Positions 1 to 7,977 of a stretch of DNA of 64,000 nt are shown here, in pieces. The stretch covers positions 310,001 to 374,000 of the forward strand of contig NZ_JBELNZ010000001.1 of NCBI RefSeq assembly GCF_040227235.1. The letters run 5' to 3'. Within the stretch, counting starts at the first letter, position 1; every line of letters starts with the position of its first letter. Below the pieces are notes generated by a model, which saw nothing but the letters and a program-made list of their open reading frames with translations, was not told the origin of the DNA and made no database searches. The translations under genes were made by a program, and so were the position numbers. The DNA comes from Parafrigoribacterium_A soli. GTDB lineage: Bacteria; Actinomycetota; Actinomycetes; Actinomycetales; Microbacteriaceae.

Positions 1-996
1 GCTGGCGAAGACAATCGCAACGTGGCGCGCATGGCCGCGCTCCTCGCGGGATTCCCGACCTCCGTGCCCGGAGTCACCGTCAACCGCCTCTGTGGTTCGG
101 GCGTCGAGGCCGTGATTCAGGCCAGTCGCGCGATTGAGACCGGTGATGCCGAACTCATGCTCGCCGGTGGTGTCGAGTCGATGAGCCGCGCGCCCTGGGT
201 GCTGCTGAAGCCGTCGCGCGGATTCCCGAGCGGGCACGAGACGCTGCACTCCACGACCCTCGGCTGGCGCATGGTCAACCCGAAGATGCCCGGTCAATGG
301 ACGGTGCCACTCGGTGAGACCGCCGAGATCCTCGCCGACCGCTACGACATCTCGCGCGAGGCGCAGGACGAATTCGCGCTCGCGAGCCATCAGAAGGCGG
401 ATGCCGCCTGGAACGAGGGCGTGTACGACGGCGAAGTGGTCGCGGTCCCCGGAACCACGCTCACTCGCGACGAGGGCATTCGTGCCGACTCCTCGCTCGA
501 GGCACTCGCGGCGCTCAAGCCCGCGTTCCGCGATAACGGTACCGTGACCGCCGGTAACTCCTCTCCTCTTAACGACGGCGCTGGCGCACTCATCATCGGC
601 TCGGAGAACGCACCCATCGACGCGGAGCCGCTCGCGCGCATCGTCTCGCGCGGCGTCGCCAGCATCGACCCCGACGTCTTCGGCATCGCTCCGGTCGAGG
701 CCGCCAATCGTGCGCTCGCGAAGGCGGGCAAGACCTGGGCGGATGTCGACGTCGTCGAACTCAACGAGGCCTTCGCTTCGCAGAGCCTGGCCTGCCTTCA
801 GCTCTGGCCGGACCTCGACCCAGCCAAGGTCAACATCCACGGCGGCGCGATCGCGATCGGTCACCCGCTCGGTGCCTCCGGAGCGCGCATCGTGGGCCAC
901 GTTGCGCACGAACTCAAGCGCCGCGGCGGCGGCATCGGCGTTGCCGCGATCTGCATCGGCGTCGGCCAGGGTCTCGCGATCGTGCTGGAGCGATAG
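1..996 (+). CDS. pcaF: Beta-ketoadipyl-CoA / acetyl-CoA thiolase, 5' end cut by window
   Basis: The reading frame is open from base 1, so the gene starts upstream of the window; about 60 N-terminal residues are probably missing. The visible 331 residues carry the thiolase acyl-acceptor cysteine in NRLCGSG (residue 31 of the visible part), the histidine motif IAIGHPLGASG and the C-terminal catalytic cysteine in AAICIGVGQG. Family knowledge: thiolases of this type cleave 3-oxoadipyl-CoA with CoA to succinyl-CoA and acetyl-CoA. The pcaF assignment, rather than a generic acetyl-CoA acetyltransferase, rests on the IclR regulator and CoA transferase pair directly downstream. All catalytic residues in the visible part are present. 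Confidence 0.88.
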   Translation, partial: AGEDNRNVARMAALLAGFPTSVPGVTVNRLCGSGVEAVIQASRAIETGDAELMLAGGVESMSRAPWVLLKPSRGFPSGHETLHSTTLGWRMVNPKMPGQWTVPLGETAEILADRYDISREAQDEFALASHQKADAAWNEGVYDGEVVAVPGTTLTRDEGIRADSSLEALAALKPAFRDNGTVTAGNSSPLNDGAGALIIGSENAPIDAEPLARIVSRGVASIDPDVFGIAPVEAANRALAKAGKTWADVDVVELNEAFASQSLACLQLWPDLDPAKVNIHGGAIAIGHPLGASGARIVGHVAHELKRRGGGIGVAAICIGVGQGLAIVLER

Positions 997-1043
997 GCGC
1001 GAGCCTCGAGAGGCAACCACGACCGGGCGAGGATGATGGTCGC

Positions 1044-1877
1044 ATGACACTCAGCGAGACCTCGAATGATGCCCCGGATGCGAGCGGCCAGTACGTTCAA
1101 TCGCTCGCCCGCGGCCTCAGCGTGATCCGAGCCTTCGACGGCGAGCACCCGGAGATGACGCTGAGCGATCTCGCGCGGCGAACCGGACTCACCAGGGCGA
1201 CGAGCCGCCGCTTCCTACTGACCCTGCTCGAACTCGGCTACGTGAAGACGGATGGCCGCCTGTTCTCGCTCACGGCAAAGGTGTTGGAACTCGGGTTCAG
1301 CTACCTCGCCGCACTGTCGCTGCCCGAGATCGCGCAGCCGCATCTTGAGCAGCTGGCGGCGGCCATCCACGAATCGACCTCGGCATCCGTGCTCGACGAC
1401 GCCGACATCGTGTACGTGGCGCGCGTTCCCACGCGTCGGATCATGTCGGTGCGCATCAACATCGGCACGCGCTTTCCCGCCTACGCGACATCGATGGGCC
1501 GCGTGCTGCTGGCGGGCCTGTCACCCGAGGAGCGTGAGGAACACCTCGCGTCGATCGACTATGAGAGCCGCACCTCGCACACCGTCGGCTCGCGCGAGGC
1601 GCTCGAGGCCGAGCTCGCGAAGGTGCGCGATCAGGGCTGGGCGATGGTGGACCAGGAGCTCGAAGAGGGACTGCGCTCGATCGCCGTGCCCGTGCGGCAC
1701 AGCAGCGGCAGGGTCATCGCCGCGATCAACGTGTCGACCACAGCGGCAAGCCGCAGCCTCGAGTCGATCGAGGAGACGCTGCTGCCGCCCCTGCTCCTCG
1801 CCGCGGCGAACATCAGTGCCGACCTCACGGCGTCCCGACCGTTCTCCGGCGACCCCTCGCGCTCGCCGTTGCACTGA
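1044..1877 (+). CDS. IclR-family transcriptional regulator (PcaR/PobR-like)
   Basis: 277 residues. The N-terminal winged helix-turn-helix covers roughly residues 20-80 (SLARGLSVIRAF, then TLSDLARRTGLTRATSRRFL), followed by the IclR effector domain (residues about 95-255; FPAYATSMGRVLLAGL and GWAMVDQELEEGLRSIAVPV are typical). In this subfamily the ligand is often an aromatic-pathway intermediate such as beta-ketoadipate. It lies 47 bp after pcaF and upstream of pcaIJ on the same strand, so it most likely controls this catabolic cluster and itself. The ATG is preceded by GAGGATG. The effector is inferred from context only. Confidence 0.88.
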   Translation: MTLSETSNDAPDASGQYVQSLARGLSVIRAFDGEHPEMTLSDLARRTGLTRATSRRFLLTLLELGYVKTDGRLFSLTAKVLELGFSYLAALSLPEIAQPHLEQLAAAIHESTSASVLDDADIVYVARVPTRRIMSVRINIGTRFPAYATSMGRVLLAGLSPEEREEHLASIDYESRTSHTVGSREALEAELAKVRDQGWAMVDQELEEGLRSIAVPVRHSSGRVIAAINVSTTAASRSLESIEETLLPPLLLAAANISADLTASRPFSGDPSRSPLH

Positions 1878-1921
1878 TCCTCGCCTCCTCGCGTGATTGC
1901 AGCGCGGGCGGAGGCATGTTA

Positions 1922-1945
1922 CGTTCATAATGAGTACAGGCGTTC
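1922..1945 (+). promoter_or_regulatory. Candidate promoter/IclR site before pcaIJ
   Basis: A CATAAT -10-like hexamer (1926-1931) sits inside a short palindrome with arms TCAT and ATGA around a central A. It is in the 120-bp gap between the IclR gene and the pcaIJ leader. IclR-type regulators of aromatic pathways bind short palindromes of about this size. I see no convincing -35. The operator role is an inference. Confidence 0.3.
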
Positions 1946-1999
1946 ACTCTGCGCACACTCTTGCGCCAGTGCACGCGTTCAGATCAAAGAGGAGTAACA

Positions 2000-2050
2000 A
2001 TGTCGTTCTTCGGCCGAGCGCCCGACCGGGCATCCGGGACGGCGTCGTGA
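2000..2050 (+). CDS. 16-codon leader ORF coupled to pcaI
   Basis: An ATG at 2000 follows a strong Shine-Dalgarno (AAAGAGGAG at 1986-1994, 5 nt before the ATG) and opens a 16-residue frame (MSFFGRAPDRASGTAS) whose TGA at 2048-2050 overlaps the GTG start of pcaI (2047-2049) as GTGA. The only good ribosome site in this leader therefore belongs to the short frame, and pcaI, which lacks a clear site of its own, is probably translated by termination-reinitiation. The peptide resembles nothing I know. Confidence 0.5.
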   Translation: MSFFGRAPDRASGTAS

Positions 2051-2745
2051 TCTCCAAGATCTCTGAGAGCCTCGCGGATGCCGTGAGCGGCATTCCCGAC
2101 GGAGCCACCGTCATGATCGGCGGCTTCGGCTCCGCCGGCCAGCCGGTCGAGCTGATCGACGCGCTGCTCGACCAGGGTGCGAGCGGCCTCACGGTCGTCA
2201 ACAACAACGCGGGCAACGGCACGACCGGTCTCGCGGCGCTGCTGGATGCCGGTCGAGTGCGCAAGATCATCTGCTCGTTCCCCCGCCAGGTCGACTCGCA
2301 GGTCTTCGACGGCCTCTACCGTTCGGGCAAGATCGAACTTGAGCTCGTTCCGCAGGGAACGCTTGCCGAACGCATCCGTGCCGGTGGTGCAGGCATCGGG
2401 GGCTTCTTCACCCCGACCGGATTCGGAACGATGCTGGCCGAGGGCAAGGAGACGCGCACCATCAACGGGCGCGACTACGTGCTCGAAGCTCCACTCACCG
2501 CGGACTTCGCCCTCATCAAGGCCCATCGGGGCGACCGCCTCGGCAACCTGGTCTACCGCAAGACGGCGCGCAACTTCGGTCCGCTGATGGCAAGTGCCGC
2601 AACGGTGGCCGTGGCGCAGGTGAGCGAGATCGTCGAGGTCGGCGCACTCGATCCGGAGGCGATCGTCACCCCGGGCATCTTCGTGCAGCGGGTCGTCGAG
2701 GTCGGCGGCCGGGCAACGATACCGACACCGACAGAGGGACAGTAA
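2047..2745 (+). CDS. pcaI: 3-oxoadipate CoA-transferase subunit A
   Basis: Alpha subunit (232 residues from GTG 2047) of a class I CoA transferase that moves CoA from succinyl-CoA to 3-oxoadipate in the beta-ketoadipate pathway. The signature DGATVMIGGFGSAG lies near residue 20, and VVNNNAGNGTTGLAALL and IICSFPRQ are typical of PcaI/CatI. An open frame extends upstream to about 1897, but those residues are not family-like; homology begins at ISKISESLADAV, so the GTG overlapping the leader ORF stop is the better start. It joins pcaJ by a TAATG overlap. A succinyl-CoA:acetoacetate transferase (ScoA) is the alternative; pcaF next door favours PcaI. Confidence 0.85.
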   Translation: MISKISESLADAVSGIPDGATVMIGGFGSAGQPVELIDALLDQGASGLTVVNNNAGNGTTGLAALLDAGRVRKIICSFPRQVDSQVFDGLYRSGKIELELVPQGTLAERIRAGGAGIGGFFTPTGFGTMLAEGKETRTINGRDYVLEAPLTADFALIKAHRGDRLGNLVYRKTARNFGPLMASAATVAVAQVSEIVEVGALDPEAIVTPGIFVQRVVEVGGRATIPTPTEGQ

Positions 2746-3410
2746 TGGCGAACGCACCGGCACGCGGCCCACTCTCCCGCGACGACATGGCGCGCAGGGT
2801 CGCCCAGGACATCCCGGAGGGCGCATACGTCAACCTCGGCATCGGCCTGCCCACCAAGGTCTCGGACTACCTGCCGAGCGACCGCGAGATCATCCTGCAC
2901 ACCGAGAACGGGATGCTCGGCATGGGTCCGGCGGCCGTGGGCGACGAGATCGACCCCGACCTGCTGAACGCCGGCAAGATCCCGGTGACCGAGCTTCCCG
3001 GCGCGAGCTACTTCCACCACGCGGACTCCTTCGGCATGATGCGGGGCGGCCACCTCGACATCTGCGTGCTCGGCGCGTTCCAGGTGTCGACATCCGGCGA
3101 CCTGGCGAATTGGCACACCGGTGCCGAGGACGCGATTCCCGCGGTCGGCGGCGCGATGGACCTCGCGATCGGTGCGAGGCAGGTCTTCGTGCTCATGGAA
3201 CTGTTCACGCGGGAGGGCGAGTGCAAGCTCGTCGAAAAGTGCACCTACCCGCTCACTGGCCTGAAATGCGTCACCGTCGTGTACACCGACTACGCGGTGT
3301 TCGATCTCGTCGACGGAGGCGCGAGCGTGCGTGAACTCTTCGGTGACACGACCCTCGAGCAGCTGCGTGAGCTCACCGGTCTTGACCTGCGGGAGTCAAC
3401 GGGGCGCTAG
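2745..3410 (+). CDS. pcaJ: 3-oxoadipate CoA-transferase subunit B
   Basis: Beta subunit, 221 residues, with the CoA-transferase glutamate motif LHTENGMLGMGP (catalytic Glu in ENG, near residue 50), GIGLPTKV near the start and HADSFGMMRGGHLDICVLGAFQV in the middle (split motif). It works as a heterotetramer or heterodimer with PcaI. The ATG shares a base with the pcaI stop (TAATG) and has AGAGGGA upstream, so it is translationally coupled. Its TAG stop (3408-3410) overlaps the stop of the convergent glpK fragment in the palindrome GCGCTAGCGC. Confidence 0.87.
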   Translation: MANAPARGPLSRDDMARRVAQDIPEGAYVNLGIGLPTKVSDYLPSDREIILHTENGMLGMGPAAVGDEIDPDLLNAGKIPVTELPGASYFHHADSFGMMRGGHLDICVLGAFQVSTSGDLANWHTGAEDAIPAVGGAMDLAIGARQVFVLMELFTREGECKLVEKCTYPLTGLKCVTVVYTDYAVFDLVDGGASVRELFGDTTLEQLRELTGLDLRESTGR

Positions 3411-3724
3411 CGCCGCCTCAGTCTTCGACCCACCGGTTCGCCGGTGGCCCTGTCCCACAGCACTGTGGTCTCGCGCTGATTGGTGATGCCGACGGCGGCC
3501 AGCTCTGCGGGCTCGATGTCGGCATCCGCGAGCGCATCCTTCGTGACCTGCTGCACCTTCGACCAGATCTCGGCAGCGTCGTGCTCCACCCAACCCGGCT
3601 TCGGAAAGTGCTGTTGGTGTTCCTGCTGGGCCACGGAGACGATGGCGCCGTCGTGGTCGAACACGATGCACCTGGTGGATGTCGTCCCCTGGTCGATAGC
3701 GGCCACATAGCGCTGGTGGGTCAT
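3407..3724 (-). pseudogene. glpK: Truncated glycerol kinase (N-terminal fifth only)
   Basis: 105 residues that begin exactly like FGGY-family glycerol kinase: YVAAIDQGTTSTRCIVFD (ATP-binding DQGTTS) and GITNQRETTVLWDRATGEPV. Full-length GlpK has about 500 residues. Homology stops after TGEPV, where the conserved YNAIVWQDTR segment should follow, and the frame closes after seven arginine-rich residues against the end of pcaJ. The 5' end is intact: an ATG with AGAGGAC upstream. No later part of glpK is present between it and pcaJ. This is a 3'-deleted remnant left by a rearrangement with a breakpoint near 3430. It lacks the sugar-binding and second ATPase domains and cannot be an active kinase. 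Confidence 0.8.
3430..3447. terminator. Small perfect hairpin after pcaJ
   Basis: CCACCGG TTCG CCGGTGG: a 7-bp GC-only stem with a stable TTCG tetraloop, 20 bp past the pcaJ stop and inside the glpK remnant. There is no T tract, so termination or mRNA-end protection is only possible, not shown. Confidence 0.35.
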
Positions 3725-3795
3725 CGCTGTCCTCTCGCCGTCGAGACCGGTCTTCCGCCCGCCGGCTCCACCCTATCCGGCGACCGGACCACTCT

Positions 3796-5559
3796 TCAGT
3801 CCTTCAAGGGGATGACCTGGACCGCGGCTCCCGGGCCGGTCACCACGAGCACGCGCTTACCGCTCACGCCCTTCAGGGCCGCGGCAAGCAACTCCCACGA
3901 TGGCACCGCCGAGTCGGCACTGGGGTCGGCACTCGCGTTCGTCATCGCAGTGCCCTCGGGAAGCGACGCGCGAGTTTCGACAGCGGCATCCTCCCGCAGC
4001 CAGAGTGTGACGGCGGCGCCGGTGCACTCTTCGACGGCGCGCTTCTGCGTTTCCGCATCCGCCGTAGCAACGAGGATGACCCGCTCTATGGTGCGCTTTC
4101 GCGACGGAGTCTCGGCCTGCGCTGCCCTGTCGTGCCGCCAGACGCTGAAATGGTACGCCGCGACCAGGGCGGTGGCGACGAACAGTCCCAGCGGTGCGCG
4201 CACCCGGTCGACCAGGGCTCCGCCGAGGTTATCGGCGAGGGCGAATTCGAACAGCCGGAAGCCGAGAACCAGGAGCGTGATGAGAGCCGAAACGGCGCTC
4301 AGGCCGAACACGGTGATCAGGTAGATCCGGCGCCCGGTGGAGTCTTCAGCGGGCGCGGCGGGACGGTTCGGCCTCCACGCCAGCCACCACAGCGGGCCGC
4401 CGACCACGAGCGAACTGATGCCGCCGAGAAGCAGTGTGCGCGCACCAGATCCTGCCAGCGGTTCCCCGAACGTCGCCAGGAGGGAGTTCACGATCACTCC
4501 GACTCCAGAGGCCGCCGCCACCAGCGCGACCCCGGATGCGACCAACCGCACCGTCCGGGCCAGACCCGAGGAGTGTTCCGAGGCCACGCGATCGTGATAG
4601 GCCCACACGAGGGATCCGAGCGCCGCGGCCGCGATCGCGACGCCCATCGGGGCGAGGATCCGGGCGGCCGGTTCGCCCGGGTCGAATGCGAGCCGAAGGA
4701 GCACGTGCAGGGTGGCCACGGCGCCCGCGATGGTCAGGATGGCACCTCCCAGTATCCCGAACACGGCAACCGCAACGTGCGCCAGTCGGTCCTGATTGTG
4801 CCGCACGCCCCCGCGCACCCAATGCCACCACCACACGAGCGCGCCGCCCACGGCCCACACGACCGCTTCCAGCACGCTCCGCCACCATGGGTGGCCGATG
4901 CTGCCGTCCGTGGCAAGCCGTCCGATCGCTGCGTCGAGCAGCCCGCCCAGCGCTGTAACCGCCCCTCCCGTCCCGAGGATGAGTCCATAGGCGGCACTCA
5001 GGATCGGCGCCACCGCAGCCAACGCGAGCGGCCCGCGTTCGGGGTGCTTCGCCATCCACCGGTGCCAGGCCCAGACGCCCGCCCACACCAGCCCCGTGGC
5101 GAAGGACTGCGGATGCCAGCTGCCTCCCACCAGGTTGGAGGCCGCTGACAACAGGCTGCTCGCGAACGTGACGAGCGACACCACAGACATGCCCGCCACG
5201 TAGAGACCCCACGCCACGGAATGGCGCTCCGCGGGCATCCCCGCTCTCCTCCACACCAACCACCACACGAGCCCGGCGAGCGGGCCGCCGATCAGGGCGA
5301 ACGCGAGCGACCCGGCCAGGCCCGCGGTGTCACCGGCGACCAGTTCGGCACCCACGTTCAGGAGGCGCCCGAGGAGACCGGCGATGCCGATCGCGCCAAT
5401 CACGACCAGCGCGAAGAGGAGCACCAACACGATGAGGCGCCGAACGGTCGGCGCGGCTGCCGTCTCGCCCGCGGATGGCGCTGCCCTGGTAGCCATCACA
5501 ACGGCCACGATGCCGCCGACGATCAGCAGCGCCACGGCGACGACCACCGCGATACCCAT
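3796..5559 (-). CDS. Polytopic membrane protein with repeated DUF5671-like units
   Basis: 587 residues, mostly hydrophobic, with about a dozen transmembrane segments. Internal repeats begin with similar helices (TVRRLIVLVLLFALVVIG near residue 50, ARTVRLVASGVALVAAASG in the middle, TGRRIYLITVFGLSAVSAL later), each followed by a Trp-rich helix such as GGPLAGLVWWLVWRR or GGPLWWLAWRPNR. This is the layout of DUF5671 repeats. The C-terminal ~120 residues are soluble. The ATG at 5559 overlaps the upstream stop (TGATG); an in-frame extension to 5598 is less likely. Function unknown; the gene is co-transcribed with the membrane-anchored protein before it. Confidence 0.65.
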   Translation of the reverse strand: MGIAVVVAVALLIVGGIVAVVMATRAAPSAGETAAAPTVRRLIVLVLLFALVVIGAIGIAGLLGRLLNVGAELVAGDTAGLAGSLAFALIGGPLAGLVWWLVWRRAGMPAERHSVAWGLYVAGMSVVSLVTFASSLLSAASNLVGGSWHPQSFATGLVWAGVWAWHRWMAKHPERGPLALAAVAPILSAAYGLILGTGGAVTALGGLLDAAIGRLATDGSIGHPWWRSVLEAVVWAVGGALVWWWHWVRGGVRHNQDRLAHVAVAVFGILGGAILTIAGAVATLHVLLRLAFDPGEPAARILAPMGVAIAAAALGSLVWAYHDRVASEHSSGLARTVRLVASGVALVAAASGVGVIVNSLLATFGEPLAGSGARTLLLGGISSLVVGGPLWWLAWRPNRPAAPAEDSTGRRIYLITVFGLSAVSALITLLVLGFRLFEFALADNLGGALVDRVRAPLGLFVATALVAAYHFSVWRHDRAAQAETPSRKRTIERVILVATADAETQKRAVEECTGAAVTLWLREDAAVETRASLPEGTAMTNASADPSADSAVPSWELLAAALKGVSGKRVLVVTGPGAAVQVIPLKD

Positions 5560-6020
5560 CACTTCTGCCCCGCGTTGGTGCACACCGTGAGCTGCCACGG
5601 CACCGATTCGATGCGCCAGGTGTTATCGGTCTTCACGAGCCCGAAAACATCCTCATACTCCGACTCCGCAGAGCCGAAGGGGCCGTTTCCCGTGGATGAG
5701 GCAATCGACACGGTGACATCAGCGGAGTCGACCCGCTCCTTCGTCGAAACGAGCCTCACGGCGAGGTTTCCCGCGCCGAACTGTTCGAATCGGGTGCACT
5801 CTGCGCGCACACCCTCGGTCAGGTAGTCCGCTGCGGCCGCCTCGTCGCCAGCGATGACGGCGGCCGAATAACGCTGCACGACCCCGGCGGGGGTGGATTC
5901 GTCGAGCTGCGTCGGCTCGCCGCGAGTGAACACCACCGCTAACGCGAGAATCACCAGGGCGCCGATCACGCTGAGTATCACGATGAGGGTGCGTGGGAAC
6001 CTCGCTGCAGTTGCTGTCAC
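5559..6020 (-). CDS. Membrane-anchored small extracytoplasmic protein
   Basis: 153 residues: a short cytoplasmic stretch, one transmembrane helix (LIVILSVIGALVILALAVVF, residues about 12-31) and a ~120-residue outer domain with the pattern of an NTF2/DUF4878-like fold (TPAGVVQRYSAAVIAGDEAAAADYLT, then a late Trp-containing strand TWRIESVPWQL). Two cysteines, near residue 70 and near the C-terminus, might pair. GTG start with AGGATG upstream. It is the first gene of a two-gene operon with the DUF5671-like protein. Function unknown. Confidence 0.6.
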   Translation of the reverse strand: MTATAARFPRTLIVILSVIGALVILALAVVFTRGEPTQLDESTPAGVVQRYSAAVIAGDEAAAADYLTEGVRAECTRFEQFGAGNLAVRLVSTKERVDSADVTVSIASSTGNGPFGSAESEYEDVFGLVKTDNTWRIESVPWQLTVCTNAGQK

Positions 6021-6092
6021 GAGATCATCCTGCCGGATTCCGGGCGCGGCAGTCGGGACCTTTGGCCCCTTGCGTCGCGGCCCCTTGCCCGC

Positions 6093-6992
6093 TCATCCGG
6101 CGAGCTGGGTGTACTCGGTGAGCAGCTCTACCGCGCGCTCGGCCACGGGGTTGCCCGCGAGCGATTCCTTGACGAGGAGCGAGATGCGACGCACCGGTTC
6201 GGGATCGCTGAGTCGGATGGAGCTGACACCACGCGGAGCTTCGAGCGAGGCAAGCTGCGGGAGCGCGGTGATGCCCACCCCCGCGGCAACGAACGCCATC
6301 GCCGTGTAGTGCTCCTGCGCCTGCACGACGAAGCGCGGAGTGAAGCCAGCGGCGCTGCATGCCGCGATGAGAATGCGTCTACCCGGCCGATCGGCGATCT
6401 CGTTGTCCACCCATTCCTCGCCGCTCAGTTCGGCGAGCGGAATGCTCTCCCGACCGGCCAGCGGATGCTCCGAGGGAACGAGAGCGATGTAGGGGTCGTC
6501 GGTGAGGTGCCTGCGGTGGTACCCGGCCGGGGGTGCGGCCTCGTCGTGCTGGAATCCGTTGACCAGGTCGATGTCGAGGTTGAGCGACGCGGTGCTGTCG
6601 GCCACCTCGCTCAGCACGAGTTCGAGCACCAGTTCTGGGAACTCGTCGGTGAGCGTCTTCGCCACGCGTGGCATCCACGCGGCCCCGGCCGACGCGAAAT
6701 AGCCCACTATGAGCCGGCCCGTGCGGCCCTCGCGCAGGTCGGCAACGACGGTGTCGAGTCTCGTCAGGTCGGCGATGACATCATCGCTCGCGGCGACGAG
6801 AGCGCGGCCCGCAGCGGTGGGCACGATTCCGCGACCGGAGCGCTCCATCAGTACCAGGCCGGTCTCGCGCTGCAGGGTGGCTAATTGCTGGCTCACGGCC
6901 GACGGGGTGAAGCCCAGATGCCGAGCCGCCGCCTGAATGGAGCCACTCGCGACGACCGAGCGGAAGATGCGTAAGCGGTACGTGTCGAGCAT
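6093..6992 (-). CDS. LysR-family transcriptional regulator
   Basis: 299 residues with an N-terminal winged helix-turn-helix (YRLRIFRSVVASGSIQAAARHLGFTPSAVSQQLATLQ in pieces, residues 4-60) and a LysR substrate-binding domain (residues about 85-295). The ATG at 6992 was chosen because TACAAT (7004-6999) lies exactly 6 nt upstream, which predicts a leaderless start, and because LysR homology begins there; a TTG at 7010 is the alternative. The small gene at 7074 is divergent, with a T-N11-A LysR box between them, so auto-regulation and control of that gene are likely. The effector is unknown. Confidence 0.85.
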   Translation of the reverse strand: MLDTYRLRIFRSVVASGSIQAAARHLGFTPSAVSQQLATLQRETGLVLMERSGRGIVPTAAGRALVAASDDVIADLTRLDTVVADLREGRTGRLIVGYFASAGAAWMPRVAKTLTDEFPELVLELVLSEVADSTASLNLDIDLVNGFQHDEAAPPAGYHRRHLTDDPYIALVPSEHPLAGRESIPLAELSGEEWVDNEIADRPGRRILIAACSAAGFTPRFVVQAQEHYTAMAFVAAGVGITALPQLASLEAPRGVSSIRLSDPEPVRRISLLVKESLAGNPVAERAVELLTEYTQLAG

Positions 6993-7010
6993 CCCCCCAT
7001 TGTATAGCAA

Positions 7011-7030
7011 TCCTTTACGAACCGTAAGGA
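7011..7030. promoter_or_regulatory. LysR-type T-N11-A operator
   Basis: The inverted repeat TCCTTTACG AAC CGTAAGGA contains TTACG-AAC-CGTAA, which fits the T-N11-A box bound by LysR proteins. It lies just upstream of the lysR -10 (7004-6999) and between the divergent lysR and the small gene at 7074. Confidence 0.5.
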
Positions 7031-7073
7031 AGCGTCGCTTGTGCTAATGCTTTATCCATCCGAATATGGAAGC

Positions 7074-7268
7074 ATGCAAACGTTCAGTATGTGGAAGCAG
7101 CGCCACTCGACTCGCTCGCCCTATCGCCAGGCTCAGACCGCCCTGCGCGGCCTCATTCGCACGAACGACCCCGAGAACCGGGATGTCGCTCGCATCAGCA
7201 GCGAGCTCAACGCCCTGCGCCAGCACGCCGCACTCGGCACCGCATCGATCGCGACGGTCGCCCGCTAG
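7074..7268 (+). CDS. Small hypothetical protein divergent from lysR
   Basis: 64 residues beginning MQTFSMWKQRHS, basic in the N-terminal half (SPYRQAQTALRGLIR) and helical at the C-terminus. I do not recognise a family. The ATG at 7074 has GGAAGC upstream; an in-frame ATG at 7041 is less likely. The strong terminator 22 bp after its stop and the shared operator with lysR suggest a real transcription unit. It lacks a signal peptide and membrane segments. Confidence 0.5.
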   Translation: MQTFSMWKQRHSTRSPYRQAQTALRGLIRTNDPENRDVARISSELNALRQHAALGTASIATVAR

Positions 7269-7290
7269 CAGCGAGGCGCCACAAAGCGCG

Positions 7291-7324
7291 AAAGGCCCGG
7301 AATCATGGGGATTCCGGGCCTTTT
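7291..7324 (+). terminator. Rho-independent terminator
   Basis: A 14-bp perfect stem (AAAGGCCCGGAATC, 7291-7304, paired with 7310-7323) with a 5-nt loop, ending in TTTT. This is the strongest terminator in the left part of the window. It closes the small gene and marks the left edge of the lower-GC island. Confidence 0.85.
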
Positions 7325-7335
7325 GTCGTCCCGAC

Positions 7336-7561
7336 TTAACCGGGCAGCGAGCAGGAGCCGGCCGCCGCGACCCTCGCGTGGTCATCACCGCGGGGCACGG
7401 CCCAGAACTCATTGAGGCGATGTGACTCACAGCTGTCGGTGGGGGCTGGCTTCTGGATGGTCGAGGAAGTACTGCACGGCCTGGATCCGCTCACCGCGGT
7501 CGGCTGAGTTCTCTGAATTGACTCGGTACTTAGTAGATGGGTCGATTCCGATGGCACGGTG
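7336..7561 (-). pseudogene. Possible degraded gene remnant
   Basis: On the minus strand one frame reads like protein (FHRAIGIDPSTKYRVNSE, then GERIQAVQYFLDHPEASP) until a C5 run near 7441-7445. Past it, a neighbouring frame continues plausibly (DSCESHRLNEFWAVPRGDD) to a stop at 7336-7338. A single indel in the C run would join them. No start codon with a ribosome site is seen. I do not recognise the family; the reading is based on amino-acid texture only. Confidence 0.3.
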
Positions 7562-7977
7562 GAACGTTCGGGGTTCGACACGGCGAGAACCCGAAAGTTC
7601 TCAGTCGTTAGAAGCAGGTTCGAGACAATCAACCGTCTCTGGATATCAAGGCAACCCGTGCGACTTCATTTTGTGCCCCTAATGGGGGGTATACAAGACG
7701 TTCCTACAAGACAAAGTTTCCCTCAGAATAGTTCGCGCTTCTGTAGTCCAGATCGAACTAGCCCTGTACTCAAACTTTCATTTTCCAGAATCGGTCGTGG
7801 CAGTCGACACCACTCTAAGGGGCAATTTCTTGAAAGCCTTAGCCCCTCTCCAACCTCGTCGGCGGCCGTATCCCACTGCTGGCTGGCGTGGACGCCCTGG
7901 GCAGAAGTTTCGATGTTCCAGGGACGTGAAATTCAAACCATTCGTGATTGCAATATAAGTAGACGGGAAAATGGAAG
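7562..7977. other. Lower-GC intergenic stretch without a supported gene
   Basis: About 415 bp of clearly lower GC than the flanks. Open frames exist on both strands but none has a ribosome site or a recognisable product. A TATAAG hexamer (7954-7959) about 20 bp before the secreted-protein start may be its -10. I see no tRNA, repeat or integrase. Confidence 0.4.

Noticed and set aside
3407..3724. A functional small FGGY-like protein
   Set aside because: Only the first ~98 residues of glycerol kinase remain, without the second ATPase half or substrate site.
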